Assembly: GCF_000017545.1 (NCBI RefSeq)
Contig: NC_009718.1
Coordinates: 124,001-188,000, forward strand
Direction of reading: 5' to 3'
DNA from: Fervidobacterium nodosum Rt17-B1
GTDB lineage: Bacteria; Thermotogota; Thermotogae; Thermotogales; Fervidobacteriaceae
Length of the DNA stretch: 64,000 nucleotides
Shown: positions 43,346 to 51,717 of the stretch, piece after piece
Layout of the letters: each line of letters opens with the position of its first letter
Numbering within the stretch: the first letter of the stretch is position 1
Translations under genes and position numbers: made by a program
The notes under the pieces: generated by a model
Databases searched by the model: none
Told to the model about the DNA's origin: nothing
What the model saw: the letters and a program-made list of their open reading frames with translations, nothing else

Positions 43346-44455
43346 TTACCAGTGGAGTAATTCTTTTTCTGTTTCTTTATCGAACACATGCATTGTTGTC
43401 ATGTCGAAAACGAGGTCTATCTTCTGGCCTTCCTTTGCCTGGCTCTTTGCGTTAACTCTTGCTACAAGCCTATCCTCACCAGCAACAACGTGTAGTAATG
43501 TTTCGCTACCAAGTGGTTCAACAACATCAACGGTAACTTCAGCGGTATTTTCTGGTTTTGGCGCGATTGCGAACATTTTGTCGTATATATTTTCTGGCCT
43601 TATACCAAATATTATATCTTTATCAACATATTTTGAAAGTTTCTCTTCGTATTCTGCGGGAACCTTCAATTTTAATCCGCTTGTCTTTACCCAAAGACCA
43701 CCTTCACCCTTGATTATCTTTCCATTAATAAAGTTCATTGATGGGCTACCGATGAATCCTGCAACGAAAATATTCGCTGGTCTATTGTAAACTTCGTACG
43801 GGCTACCAATTTGCTGGATTAAACCGTCTTTCATGATAACAATCTTGTCTGCCATTGTCATAGCTTCAACTTGGTCGTGTGTAACGTAAACGATTGTCGC
43901 TTCTAATCTTGCGTGTAACTTCTTAAGTTCAGCTCTCATTTGAACACGAAGTTTTGCGTCGAGGTTTGAAAGAGGTTCGTCGAATAGGAAAACTTTCGGA
44001 TGTCTCACGATAGCTCTTCCAACGGCGACTCTTTGCCTCTGACCACCGGAAAGTTGCCTTGGTTTTCTGTCTAATAAATGCTCAATCTCAAGAATTTTTG
44101 CAGCTTCTCTAACTCTTTTTTCTATCTCATCTTTTGGAACTTTTCTAAGCTTAAGACCAAACGCCATATTTTCGTAAACAGTCATATGTGGATAAAGTGC
44201 GTAGTTTTGGAAAACGAATGCGATGTCCCTATCTTTTGGCTCAACATCGTTTACAACTCTTCCATCGATTTTGATTTCACCTTTCGTAATTTCTTCAAGC
44301 CCTGCAATCATTCTTAGTGTAGTTGTTTTTCCACAACCAGATGGACCAAGCAACACGACAAATTCCTTATCTTCGACTGTAAAATTTGCATCTTTAACTG
44401 CTTCAACCTTGCCTTCATATATCTTCCATACATGTTCAAGTACAACCTGAGCCAT
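43346..44455 (-). CDS. Sugar ABC transporter ATPase (MalK/UgpC/MsmX family)
   Basis: A 369-residue ATPase with Walker A GPSGCGKTT, Q-loop FQNYALYPHMTVYENMAFG, signature LSGGQRQRVAVGRA and Walker B LFDEPLSNLDAK, followed by a C-terminal OB/TOBE regulatory domain (IFGIRPENIYDK). This is the energy-coupling subunit of carbohydrate importers. No binding protein or permease genes lie beside it, so it may serve several transporters, as MsmX does in Bacillus. The start ATG has GGGAGG 8 bases upstream. The gap to the next gene upstream holds no second gene. Confidence 0.93.
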   Translation of the reverse strand: MAQVVLEHVWKIYEGKVEAVKDANFTVEDKEFVVLLGPSGCGKTTTLRMIAGLEEITKGEIKIDGRVVNDVEPKDRDIAFVFQNYALYPHMTVYENMAFGLKLRKVPKDEIEKRVREAAKILEIEHLLDRKPRQLSGGQRQRVAVGRAIVRHPKVFLFDEPLSNLDAKLRVQMRAELKKLHARLEATIVYVTHDQVEAMTMADKIVIMKDGLIQQIGSPYEVYNRPANIFVAGFIGSPSMNFINGKIIKGEGGLWVKTSGLKLKVPAEYEEKLSKYVDKDIIFGIRPENIYDKMFAIAPKPENTAEVTVDVVEPLGSETLLHVVAGEDRLVARVNAKSQAKEGQKIDLVFDMTTMHVFDKETEKELLHW

Positions 44456-44498
44456 AGACTCAACCTCCCTTTTTTGATTAACAGTATGACATAATTAT

Positions 44499-44762
44499 TT
44501 ATTCTTTTTTCTCATAATTATCAAATATATCTTCAAGTTTGATATCTTTAAAAACGGAAGGATCTCCAAGATCAAGAAGATAAAGATCCCAAACTTTATC
44601 AATGAAATCTAGTATTTTATTGTATTTCTCATAATTGATAATAACTGCTGCGGGTTTACCATTTTTTGTAATTACTACATCAACATTTTCCGAAATTTCA
44701 ACAACTTCTGAAAACTTTGCCTTTGCATCTGCAAGCGAATAAAAATCTGTTTTAAATCTCAT
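44499..44762 (-). CDS. Phd/YefM-type antitoxin, orphan
   Basis: An 87-residue protein with the Phd/YefM N-terminal fold: SLADAKAKFSEVVEISEN followed by DVVITKNGKPAAVIINYEKY, typical of antitoxins that bind DNA as dimers. The C-terminal part (DFIDKVWDLYLLDLGD and following) would be the toxin-binding tail. No RelE/YoeB or Doc toxin gene lies next to it; the neighbouring genes are a sugar ATPase and a radical SAM enzyme. It may be solitary or act on a toxin elsewhere. GGAGG lies 7 bases before the ATG, directly abutting a 20-bp palindrome. Confidence 0.88.
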   Translation of the reverse strand: MRFKTDFYSLADAKAKFSEVVEISENVDVVITKNGKPAAVIINYEKYNKILDFIDKVWDLYLLDLGDPSVFKDIKLEDIFDNYEKKE

Positions 44763-44774
44763 ATGTTTACCTCC

Positions 44775-44794
44775 TTGACTATAATTATAGTCAA
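44775..44794 (-). promoter_or_regulatory. Perfect 20-bp palindrome: antitoxin operator with -10 box
   Basis: TTGACTATAA (44775-44784) is followed by its exact reverse complement. The centre contains TATAAT on the minus strand (44784-44789). It touches the antitoxin ribosome site, fitting autorepression by an antitoxin dimer. Confidence 0.75.
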
Positions 44795-44880
44795 ATTTAT
44801 CTAAAAAGCAAACACGAACATAAAAAGTTACCTAAAAGTTACATTTTTGAAACACACATAAGGTTTATCAGGTGTAAAAT

Positions 44881-44896
44881 TTGACTGAACGGTCAA
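44881..44896 (+). promoter_or_regulatory. Candidate TetR-type operator before the radical SAM-TetR-MFS genes
   Basis: TTGAC (44881-44885), six bases, GTCAA (44892-44896): the 16-bp spaced palindrome TGAC-N6-GTCA type is common for TetR/AcrR operators. It lies 88 bases before the first gene start. A -10-like TATAGT at 44923-44928 is downstream. Role is inferred. Confidence 0.5.
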
Positions 44897-44983
44897 TAAA
44901 TAGATTTTGAGATTTAGATTATTATAGTGAAATCATGCAATACTATTAAATAAAACTTAATTAGAATTTAGAGGAGGGGTATT

Positions 44984-46432
44984 ATGGCAGTGGGTGGATT
45001 AAAAGGTATGGTTTATCATCAAGCTGGAAAGTTCGTTTCGTCTGTTGTTAGAAAGGCAGATACTCAAACATTTGCAAAACTTCTATTCACGATTTCTGCT
45101 CTTAGTAAAGAACCAGCAAAAAGTGGTTTAAAAAAGCTTGGGCTTATGGCTCAAGAGGAGCATCCAATGATTAAAAAATGGATTGAGATTTTCCAGAGAT
45201 CTTCCCCACAAGCAGTTGAAAAGATTATTAATAATCTTATAATTAACGAATTCGCCATTGGTGAACCACACAGGCAAAAGATGATGCAAGAGCACAAAGT
45301 TGTTCTTCCGAAATTGGGAGTTATAAGCCCAACTTACGCATGTAACCTTAATTGTATAGGATGCTATGCGGGACTTTACGGAAGAAAATACGAATTAACA
45401 AAAGACGAAGTGAGAAGTGTTTTAAAACAAGGTGAGGAACTTGGTATTTATTTCTGGGTTATTACAGGTGGAGAACCATTCTACTGGCCGCACCTCTTGG
45501 AAATACTCGAAGAATTTAACGAGCATTACTTTATGATTTACTCAAATGGTATATTAATAACAGAAGAGAAGGCTAAAAAACTTGCGGAACTTGGCAATGC
45601 GACAATTTCAATTTCTGTTGAAGGATTTGAGTCTGAAACTGATTGGCGACGTGGTCATGGAGTTTTTAAAGCTATTCAGAACACATGGGAAAGATTGAGA
45701 AGATACGGTGTGCCATTTGGAGCAAGTGTTACTGCAACAAGGGTGAACCACGATATAATTATGAAAGATGAGTTCTGGAATTTCTTAGAACAAAACGGGG
45801 TTGAGTACGTTTGGATTTATCAATTTATGCCTGTAGGTCAGGATCCTGTAATGGATCTTGTTCCAACACCTCAGCAGAGATACGAAAGATTCTTCAAAAC
45901 TGATGAGATGAGACTTAGTGGCAGGTTTGCTTTTGTTGCCGACTTCTGGAACCATGGTTTCTTGACTCATGGTTGTCTCTCGGCGGGTGCGAAATATTTC
46001 CACGTCAATGCAAAAGGTTATGTTGAACCATGTGTTTTCCAACAATTTGCAGTGGATAGTATAAGGGAAAAAACATTGCTTGAAATATTCAAATCACCAT
46101 TCTTTGAATCTTACAAGAGAGCAATTCCATTCTCGAATAACCTTTTCAGGCCATGTCCAATAATCGATAATCCAAAGGTGTTTAGAGCAATGGTAAAGAA
46201 CTTTAATGCTATACCACAACACGAAGGTTCTGAAAAGACTATCACCGATCTTGCGCCCGCAATTGATAAACTTGCCGAAGAATGGAAACAATATGCTGAT
46301 AAACTATGGTATGAGTACGGTTACGTTGAAAGGTATCCTGTAAATAGAGGAATTTATAACTATGAGACAAGAATGAAGAGATATGCCAATAGAGAAGAAG
46401 CACTTAAAGTTGATAAAAAACTTAATGTTTAA
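44984..46432 (+). CDS. Radical SAM protein with SPASM-like C-terminal cysteines
   Basis: A 482-residue protein. A 110-residue helical N-terminal region, rich in Lys and Met, precedes the radical SAM cluster motif CNLNCIGC (C120, C124, C127). Further motifs are TGGEPFYWP and a C-terminal set of cysteines (C331, C350, C391) in GCLSAGAKYFHVNAKGYVEPC, like a truncated SPASM/twitch domain that may hold an auxiliary cluster. The substrate is unknown; SPASM proteins usually modify peptides or carry out anaerobic maturation, and related radical SAM proteins also act on tetrapyrroles or lipids. It is the first gene of a unit with a TetR regulator and an MFS transporter. GGAGGGG precedes the ATG. Confidence 0.85.
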   Translation: MAVGGLKGMVYHQAGKFVSSVVRKADTQTFAKLLFTISALSKEPAKSGLKKLGLMAQEEHPMIKKWIEIFQRSSPQAVEKIINNLIINEFAIGEPHRQKMMQEHKVVLPKLGVISPTYACNLNCIGCYAGLYGRKYELTKDEVRSVLKQGEELGIYFWVITGGEPFYWPHLLEILEEFNEHYFMIYSNGILITEEKAKKLAELGNATISISVEGFESETDWRRGHGVFKAIQNTWERLRRYGVPFGASVTATRVNHDIIMKDEFWNFLEQNGVEYVWIYQFMPVGQDPVMDLVPTPQQRYERFFKTDEMRLSGRFAFVADFWNHGFLTHGCLSAGAKYFHVNAKGYVEPCVFQQFAVDSIREKTLLEIFKSPFFESYKRAIPFSNNLFRPCPIIDNPKVFRAMVKNFNAIPQHEGSEKTITDLAPAIDKLAEEWKQYADKLWYEYGYVERYPVNRGIYNYETRMKRYANREEALKVDKKLNV

Positions 46433-46465
46433 TAAGTGTTTGATAACTACAGGGGGAAGTTAATT

Positions 46466-47047
46466 TTGAGCGAAAGAATCCGCGAAAGCAACAAAACTAA
46501 GGAAAAAATTATAGATGCTGCACGTAAATTATTCTCTGAGAAAGGTTTTGATGGTGTTAGTATGGAGGACATTGCGCAAGCCTCTGGTGTGCGCAAGTCC
46601 CTTATTTACTATTATTTTCCAAGCAAGGAGATCCTCTTTGAAGAAATCTGGATTAATGTTATAGATGAACTTGAAAAAGAGGTTTTCTCGGAAGTAGATA
46701 ATGAAAGTAGTATATCAAGAGCTATAAAAAGATTGATAAAAAAGTATGTCGAATTCGCTATGAACAAGGAGGAAATAAGTAAACTAATAGCAAGGGAAAG
46801 ACTGAATGTGCTTGAAAGTGAAAATGGACTTCATAATGCAAAAAGTAGGTATGAAAGACTTTTACAAAGAGTGGAGAAAATCTTTGAAAGGGGTAAAAAC
46901 GAGAATGTTTTGAATGATATAGAACCATCAACAGCTACAGAGATTATATCTTCAGTTGATGCTGTACCAAGAAGGGGTTTACTTAAGAGTATCGAAGAAT
47001 TTCTAATTAAGGTCATTTTGAAAGATAAACCTGAACCTCAAAAGTGA
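46466..47047 (+). CDS. TetR/AcrR-family transcriptional regulator
   Basis: About 193 residues. The TetR DNA-binding region is clear: KEKIIDAARKLFSEKGFDGVS, the helix-turn-helix MEDIAQASGVRKSLIYYYFPSKEILF, then a divergent helical ligand/dimer domain. I take the TTG at 46466, with AGGGGGAA about 8 bases before, as start; the ORF is open 30 bases further. It lies between the radical SAM gene and the MFS transporter, so it likely represses them until a ligand, perhaps the exported compound, binds. The palindrome at 44881-44896 is a candidate operator. Confidence 0.9.
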   Translation: MSERIRESNKTKEKIIDAARKLFSEKGFDGVSMEDIAQASGVRKSLIYYYFPSKEILFEEIWINVIDELEKEVFSEVDNESSISRAIKRLIKKYVEFAMNKEEISKLIARERLNVLESENGLHNAKSRYERLLQRVEKIFERGKNENVLNDIEPSTATEIISSVDAVPRRGLLKSIEEFLIKVILKDKPEPQK

Positions 47048-47072
47048 TCGTGTTAAGCGAGGTGAAATTTAA

Positions 47073-48254
47073 TTGCAAGATGCGAAAAATATGAAGAAAA
47101 AAGCTTTATATTTTATTGTACTAATGGGTTTTGTAAGTCTTTTCAGTGATATAACTTACGAAGGAGCAAGAAGTTTAGTAGGACCTTATCTGGGACTTTT
47201 GGGTGCGTCAGCGGTAGTTGTTAGCGCAATTGCCGGTTTGGGTGAGTTATTGGGGTACACTCTCCGTTTTGTTACTGGAAAGCTCGTTGACAAAACTAAA
47301 AAATATTGGTTTTTTGCCATTCTTGGTTACTCAATTAATTTGTTAGTTATCCCAACTTTGGCTTTGACAAAACATTGGATACTTGCCGCAATACTTGTTA
47401 TTCTTGAAAGAGTTGGTAAAGCTTTAAGAAAACCCGCAAAAGATACCATAACGTCTTTTGCAAGTAGTCAAGTTGGTTATGGTACAGGTTTTGCCATTGA
47501 GGAATTCATGGATCAAATAGGAGCCACAATAGGCCCTCTTTTCATGAGTTTAACTATCGCAAATAACATAAAACTCGAAACTGTTGATGCTTATAGGAAG
47601 GCTTTTGCGTTTCTTGTTTTTCCTGCTGTTATAACAATAGGTATAATTTTTATCGCAAGAGTGCTCGTACCAAATCCGGAAAAAATGGAAAAAGCTAAAG
47701 AAACGATTAAAGATGTAAAACTCGACAGGACATTTTATTTGTACTTAGCTGGTATATCTCTTATCGCTTTTGGCTTTGCGGATTTTGCATTGATTGGTTT
47801 TCATGCTCAAAAGCTAAATCTTCTTTCACCTGCGATGATTCCAATAGCATACATGATTGCCATGATTGTCGATGCGTTTGCAGCGCTTTTCTTTGGAAAA
47901 TTATTTGATAGATTAGGAATAGGTGTTTTAGCTATCTCAACATTTATTTCTGCATTTTACGGGATTTTTTCTTTTGGAAATAGTGGGACCTTTATTATGG
48001 TTGGTTCGATACTGTGGGGTATCGGTATGGGCGCTCAGGAATCTATTATGAAAGCAGCCGTTGCAAAACTTGTTGAAAAAGAAAAAAGGGCAACTGCATA
48101 TGGATTCTTCAACGCAGTCTTCGGAATAGCTTGGTTTGTAGGTAGTGCATTACTTGGAATTTTGTACAGTATAAGTATAAAAAGTTTAATTGCCGTTTCC
48201 ATTATTTCTGAAATTGCAGCTGTAATTATTTTCTTAACGATTAGAAAAAGTTAA
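47073..48254 (+). CDS. MFS transporter
   Basis: A 393-residue protein with about 12 hydrophobic helices. The MFS loop 2-3 motif appears as GYTLRFVTGKLVDKTKKYW, and the inter-domain region has ERVGKALRKPAKDTITSF. Typical of small-molecule effluxers or sugar/organic acid exporters; the substrate is not apparent. Coupled with the TetR gene (TTG start after AGGTGA) and ending at a strong terminator. Together with the radical SAM gene, it may export a compound made or modified by that enzyme, but that is inference. Confidence 0.9.
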   Translation: MQDAKNMKKKALYFIVLMGFVSLFSDITYEGARSLVGPYLGLLGASAVVVSAIAGLGELLGYTLRFVTGKLVDKTKKYWFFAILGYSINLLVIPTLALTKHWILAAILVILERVGKALRKPAKDTITSFASSQVGYGTGFAIEEFMDQIGATIGPLFMSLTIANNIKLETVDAYRKAFAFLVFPAVITIGIIFIARVLVPNPEKMEKAKETIKDVKLDRTFYLYLAGISLIAFGFADFALIGFHAQKLNLLSPAMIPIAYMIAMIVDAFAALFFGKLFDRLGIGVLAISTFISAFYGIFSFGNSGTFIMVGSILWGIGMGAQESIMKAAVAKLVEKEKRATAYGFFNAVFGIAWFVGSALLGILYSISIKSLIAVSIISEIAAVIIFLTIRKS

Positions 48255-48286
48255 CGTTTAAAAATAATTAAAATATACAAAAAAAC

Positions 48287-48318
48287 AAAGGGGATGATAA
48301 GCATCCCCTTTTATTTTT
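48287..48318. terminator. Bidirectional terminator between MFS gene and S1-protein gene
   Basis: A 10-bp stem AAAGGGGATG (48287-48296)/CATCCCCTTT (48302-48311), loop 5, with T-rich tail on the plus strand (TATTTTTTT) and TTTTTTT tract on the minus strand. It serves both convergent units. Confidence 0.92.
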
Positions 48319-48333
48319 TTACATTATAAATTT

Positions 48334-48693
48334 TTATCTTCTCTTTGTAACACCTTGTTTTTTATCCAATCTCTTTTTGTATTCAGAATATGTCTTTTGG
48401 CTATCTTTAAGGAATTTGACAAGTTTCTTTTCGAATTCTTCCTTTTTTGCCTCCGTTTGGTCTTCTTGTGTTTCTTCTTTGAGTGATAATTCCCACTTGC
48501 CGTCTCTGCCTTTTCCAATTACTTTTGCCTCAATATCTTGACCAACTTTCAAGAAATCCTCGACTTTTTGAACGTACTGATTTGAAATTTTTGAAATATG
48601 GATAAAGCCTTTTTCCCCGTTTTCTAATTCGATGTTTGCTCCGAATTTGAGTACTTCTGTTACTTTACCTTTTACTACTTGACCAACTTCCAT
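48334..48693 (-). CDS. S1-domain RNA-binding protein
   Basis: A 119-residue protein with a single S1/OB domain (VGQVVKGKVTEVLKFGANIELENG, FIHISKIS and VGQDIEAKVIGKGRDGKWELSLK) followed by a lysine-rich charged tail. This layout is that of the general stress protein 13/YugI or CvfD type, which bind ribosomes or RNA. The role here is unknown. GGAGGG lies about 8 bases before the start at 48693. It follows the L31 gene by 49 bases on the same strand. Confidence 0.88.
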   Translation of the reverse strand: MEVGQVVKGKVTEVLKFGANIELENGEKGFIHISKISNQYVQKVEDFLKVGQDIEAKVIGKGRDGKWELSLKEETQEDQTEAKKEEFEKKLVKFLKDSQKTYSEYKKRLDKKQGVTKRR

Positions 48694-48742
48694 AAAATAT
48701 AACCCTCCTGAAAATTTAGATTGAAAGATACGTGTTTAAAAA

Positions 48743-48955
48743 TTAATACTTGCCTTCAAACTTTTTCTTAAACTTCTGTACGCGTCCTTCAGTATCTACA
48801 ATCAGGCTAGCACCTCCACTTCCTTTGTAAAGTGGATGGCAATTTGAACACACATCGATCTTAAGTTGTTCTTTCGTTGTCCAAATCTTGTGTTCTGCAC
48901 CACATGCACATCTGACTGTTAAAAGTCTCATTTCTGGGTGTATGCCTTTTTTCAA
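48743..48955 (-). CDS. rpmE: 50S ribosomal protein L31
   Basis: A 70-residue protein of the zinc-containing L31 type: CACG (C16/C18-type) and [10 protein letters not shown] (two more cysteines) make the four-cysteine zinc site, and the C-terminal FKKKFEGKY is typical. It is part of the large subunit and bridges to the small subunit. TTG start at 48955 after AGGTGACGCACG. Confidence 0.97.
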   Translation of the reverse strand: MKKGIHPEMRLLTVRCACGAEHKIWTTKEQLKIDVCSNCHPLYKGSGGASLIVDTEGRVQKFKKKFEGKY

Positions 48956-49001
48956 CGTGCGTCACCTCTCCTTGAATTTTTGTCCGTTTTAATCACGTTA
49001 T

Positions 49002-49030
49002 ATGATACCACTTTTTTATAATTTTTTCAA
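49002..49030 (-). promoter_or_regulatory. Promoter for rpmE and the S1 gene
   Basis: Minus-strand TTGAAA (49025-49030), a 17-base spacer and TATCAT (49002-49007) with a TGG just upstream of the -10 (extended -10). It lies about 47 bases before the L31 start, and overlaps the stop-proximal end of the chemoreceptor. Confidence 0.65.
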
Positions 49031-49033
49031 GTC

Positions 49034-50848
49034 TTATATTTTTACTTCCTTGAAATTCTCTTGTATCATGTTGAGAAGACTAATTGTTTGCTTAACGTTA
49101 GCAAAGACGTTATTTAGTTCATCTAAAAATCTTTGAATTGATGCGCTTATCTCTTCAGCTGTTGCCGAACTTTCTTCAGAAATTGCAAGTAGGTTTTGAA
49201 TACTTGTTGTTATTGCTTCCAGTTTTTGCGTTTCGTTGTTTAAAGAATTTACCAAATCATTTAGTTGATTTGTGATATGGGAGATTATATCGCTTGATTC
49301 TTTACTCTTTGTTGCACTATCCGAAAGGTTTTTAGCTTGTTCTTTCAGTTCCTCATAACCTTTTACGACACTTTGGCTTAGTTTATCAATACCGTTTGAA
49401 ATTGTCCCTAAGAATTGCGATATTTTTACGGCAGATGCTTTGCTTTCTTCAGCCAACTTCCTTATTTCATCTGCAACAACTGCAAACCCTCTTCCAGCTT
49501 CCCCACTTCTTGCAGCTTCAATTGCAGCGTTAAGCGCTAACAAATTTGTTTGTTCTGCGATGCTCATCACTGTATTTGCGATATCCATAATTGCGCTTGC
49601 TTGAGTTCTAAGCTGTTCGCTTTCTGTTGCAATATTCTCAAATTCTTTACTCATTGCGTTCATACCTGAGGCAGAAAGCTCTACGCTCTTAGCAGCTGTG
49701 ATTATTTTTTCAACAGCGACGTTTAAATCATGAATAATTTGATTTTGTTGACCTATTGTTCTTGAGATAGTTTCGACATTCGATGAGACCGCTTCTGATA
49801 TTCGTTCGGCATCGTTACTAATTTGAACGGCTGTATCGGCAACTTGACTTGATAATTCTTTCATTGTATCAATCTGTTCTTGTACTACACTGGACGATTC
49901 CAATGTTTTCTTTGCGAACGCCATAATTTCTTCTGTGTCACCTTGGAGAGAAATTAAAAATTCTCTCAATTCATAGATAGCTTCAATATGTTCTTTTGAT
50001 ACTTCCTCGAATGATTTTTCTCCACCAATAACAAGTAAATTATTAAAATCTTTGTTTTTGTAAACCTTTGCAATATCCTTTGTCGCACTCAAACCTTTCT
50101 TAAAATCAACCAAACCGAAAGAAACTCCAACCAAAATCGCTAAACCTACGGCGATGGAACCAAACAATGGGCCAAATAAAGATGTGAATAGCCAAGACAA
50201 AACGAAAGTCAAAATTGGGAATGTTACAGTATATGTTTCAACCAAAGATTTTAGCAAACCAAAAGAGAAGATTTTGTACGATTTTAAATTTACTTTCTTT
50301 CCGTAAGGTTTTGTTGAAATGATTTTAACTTCTATAAAAGAACCAGAATCCGTTTTTCCTTGGTTTAGTACTTCGATTTTCAATGGATCATTGAAAAATT
50401 CAGATGCACCTTTAAGTAATCCCATAAAGTAATACCTAAAATCCCTTCTTGACTCATAGCGAACAATTGCAGTTTTTTCATCTATGTAGTTAAAGATTAT
50501 TCTTGGTGGCTTCGCACCGGTTATTCGCCTTGTGAGAGCTCTATGTACACTATCCATAGCACTTAAAAACGACATACAACCTTCTTTTTTAAAGTAATTT
50601 GGATAGAAAGAATGAAATGAGCGGATATTGTGATAACCGGTTTCTTCCCATAATTCTTCGTATTTTTTCCCAACTTTCTGTGCAAGCTTTTCTGAAAATC
50701 TTACAACAAGTTCGTCTGGTACATCATTTGTTGGGATTAATAGTTTTGTTCTGTCGATATTGAATTCCTGAACTAAATTATCAACAATCGATTCTCCATA
50801 AATTTTTTTCCACGTGGATAACCAGATATTCATAACGAAACTCTTCAT
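49034..50848 (-). CDS. H-NOX (heme) chemoreceptor
   Basis: About 604 residues. I choose the ATG at 50848 (GGGAGGTG 8 bases upstream); counted from there the N-terminal ~180 residues match H-NOX numbering: W9, N74, the heme-ligand H102 (DSVHRAL), P115, and the YxSxR heme propionate motif at Y131, S133 and R135. Y140 is the distal tyrosine found in oxygen-binding H-NOX such as that of Caldanaerobacter. Two hydrophobic helices (about 200-255) anchor it in the membrane. The C-terminal MCP signalling domain has the [20 protein letters not shown] tip. Predicted to be an aerotaxis or NO receptor. The gene is followed by rpmE after 78 bases, which has its own promoter. Confidence 0.9.
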   Translation of the reverse strand: MKSFVMNIWLSTWKKIYGESIVDNLVQEFNIDRTKLLIPTNDVPDELVVRFSEKLAQKVGKKYEELWEETGYHNIRSFHSFYPNYFKKEGCMSFLSAMDSVHRALTRRITGAKPPRIIFNYIDEKTAIVRYESRRDFRYYFMGLLKGASEFFNDPLKIEVLNQGKTDSGSFIEVKIISTKPYGKKVNLKSYKIFSFGLLKSLVETYTVTFPILTFVLSWLFTSLFGPLFGSIAVGLAILVGVSFGLVDFKKGLSATKDIAKVYKNKDFNNLLVIGGEKSFEEVSKEHIEAIYELREFLISLQGDTEEIMAFAKKTLESSSVVQEQIDTMKELSSQVADTAVQISNDAERISEAVSSNVETISRTIGQQNQIIHDLNVAVEKIITAAKSVELSASGMNAMSKEFENIATESEQLRTQASAIMDIANTVMSIAEQTNLLALNAAIEAARSGEAGRGFAVVADEIRKLAEESKASAVKISQFLGTISNGIDKLSQSVVKGYEELKEQAKNLSDSATKSKESSDIISHITNQLNDLVNSLNNETQKLEAITTSIQNLLAISEESSATAEEISASIQRFLDELNNVFANVKQTISLLNMIQENFKEVKI

Positions 50849-50897
50849 TAAAAATACACCTCCCACATTTTACTATAGCATTTTAATACTGTAATGG

Positions 50898-50911
50898 TAT
50901 AATATATTATA
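50898..50911. promoter_or_regulatory. Divergent promoters sharing a palindromic -10 region
   Basis: TATAATATATTATA is palindromic. It offers an extended -10 (TGG TATAAT, 50895-50903) for the plus-strand amidotransferase gene and another (TGA TATAAT on the minus strand, -10 at 50906-50911) for the H-NOX chemoreceptor. No strong -35 is seen for either, and the two boxes face one another, so they should compete. Confidence 0.55.
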
Positions 50912-50961
50912 TCACAAAAGTCTCTATTTATAAATTCAATTTTTATTTGGAGGGATTTTAT

Positions 50962-51654
50962 ATGTGTAGAATGGCTGGTTTTAGTTTTGATGATAATCAA
51001 AATATATCTGAAATTTTTGAGTTTGTCAAATCTATGGCACTTAACGGTATGGAGGCACCACATAACGATGGTTGGGGATGTTTCTGTAAAAATGATGTTA
51101 ATCATATTTTGTACAAGTCACTCAGACCAATATACGAAGATTCATATAACATAAATAAAATAACTGAAGAAAAATTTAAATTAGGTTTAATTCACGCAAG
51201 GCTTGCTTCGAAAGGTCTTCCAAAGACAACATTGCAGCTTCATCCATTTTACATAAACGGGAGATATTTTGCGCACAACGGCACAATAAAAAGCGCAAGA
51301 AGAGAAAATATTTACGAGAGTGATACTTACGAATATTTTGAAAATATCGTCAATTTTAATTCGATTGGTCAACTTGTTCAGAATATCTTGAAATATTCTA
51401 AAATAAATGAGTTTAGTGGTATGAATTTTATTATGGTTGATGAAAAAGAAAACGCTTTATACGTATGTTGTCTTTACACAGACACATCAAGAAATAAAGA
51501 GTATTTTACGTTGCACTATTACTATAACAAGTCTGATAAGAAGTTCATCGTTTATTCAGAAAAGTTCTCTGATGAATTCCAACCAATGAAAAATGGTGAA
51601 ATAATTAAGGTCATCGATGGTATCATAGTGGAAAAGTTTTTTGTTAATATTTAA
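50962..51654 (+). CDS. Class II glutamine amidotransferase-like protein
   Basis: About 230 residues. The ATG at 50962 (GGAGGGATTTTAT upstream) gives MCRMAGF, so after Met removal Cys is the N-terminal nucleophile expected for Ntn-type class II glutamine amidotransferases. The strands HNDGWGCF and GLIHARLASKGLPKT, plus HPFYINGRYFAHNGTI, match the glutaminase domain (H-A/R and HNG motifs, GatA-YafJ type). A synthase domain is absent, so it may act alone or with a partner elsewhere. Function unknown. It is flanked by a strong downstream terminator, so it is probably monocistronic. Confidence 0.85.
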   Translation: MCRMAGFSFDDNQNISEIFEFVKSMALNGMEAPHNDGWGCFCKNDVNHILYKSLRPIYEDSYNINKITEEKFKLGLIHARLASKGLPKTTLQLHPFYINGRYFAHNGTIKSARRENIYESDTYEYFENIVNFNSIGQLVQNILKYSKINEFSGMNFIMVDEKENALYVCCLYTDTSRNKEYFTLHYYYNKSDKKFIVYSEKFSDEFQPMKNGEIIKVIDGIIVEKFFVNI

Positions 51655-51670
51655 AATTAAATTGTATAAA

Positions 51671-51708
51671 AAAGCGGTCCAATAAAAACTTTGGACCGCT
51701 TTTATTTT
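51671..51708. terminator. Bidirectional terminator
   Basis: A perfect 12-bp stem AAAGCGGTCCAA (51671-51682)/TTGGACCGCTTT (51691-51702), 8-base loop, and TATTTTTTG on the plus side. It also ends the minus-strand permease transcript. Confidence 0.93.
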
Positions 51709-51717
51709 TTGATTATT

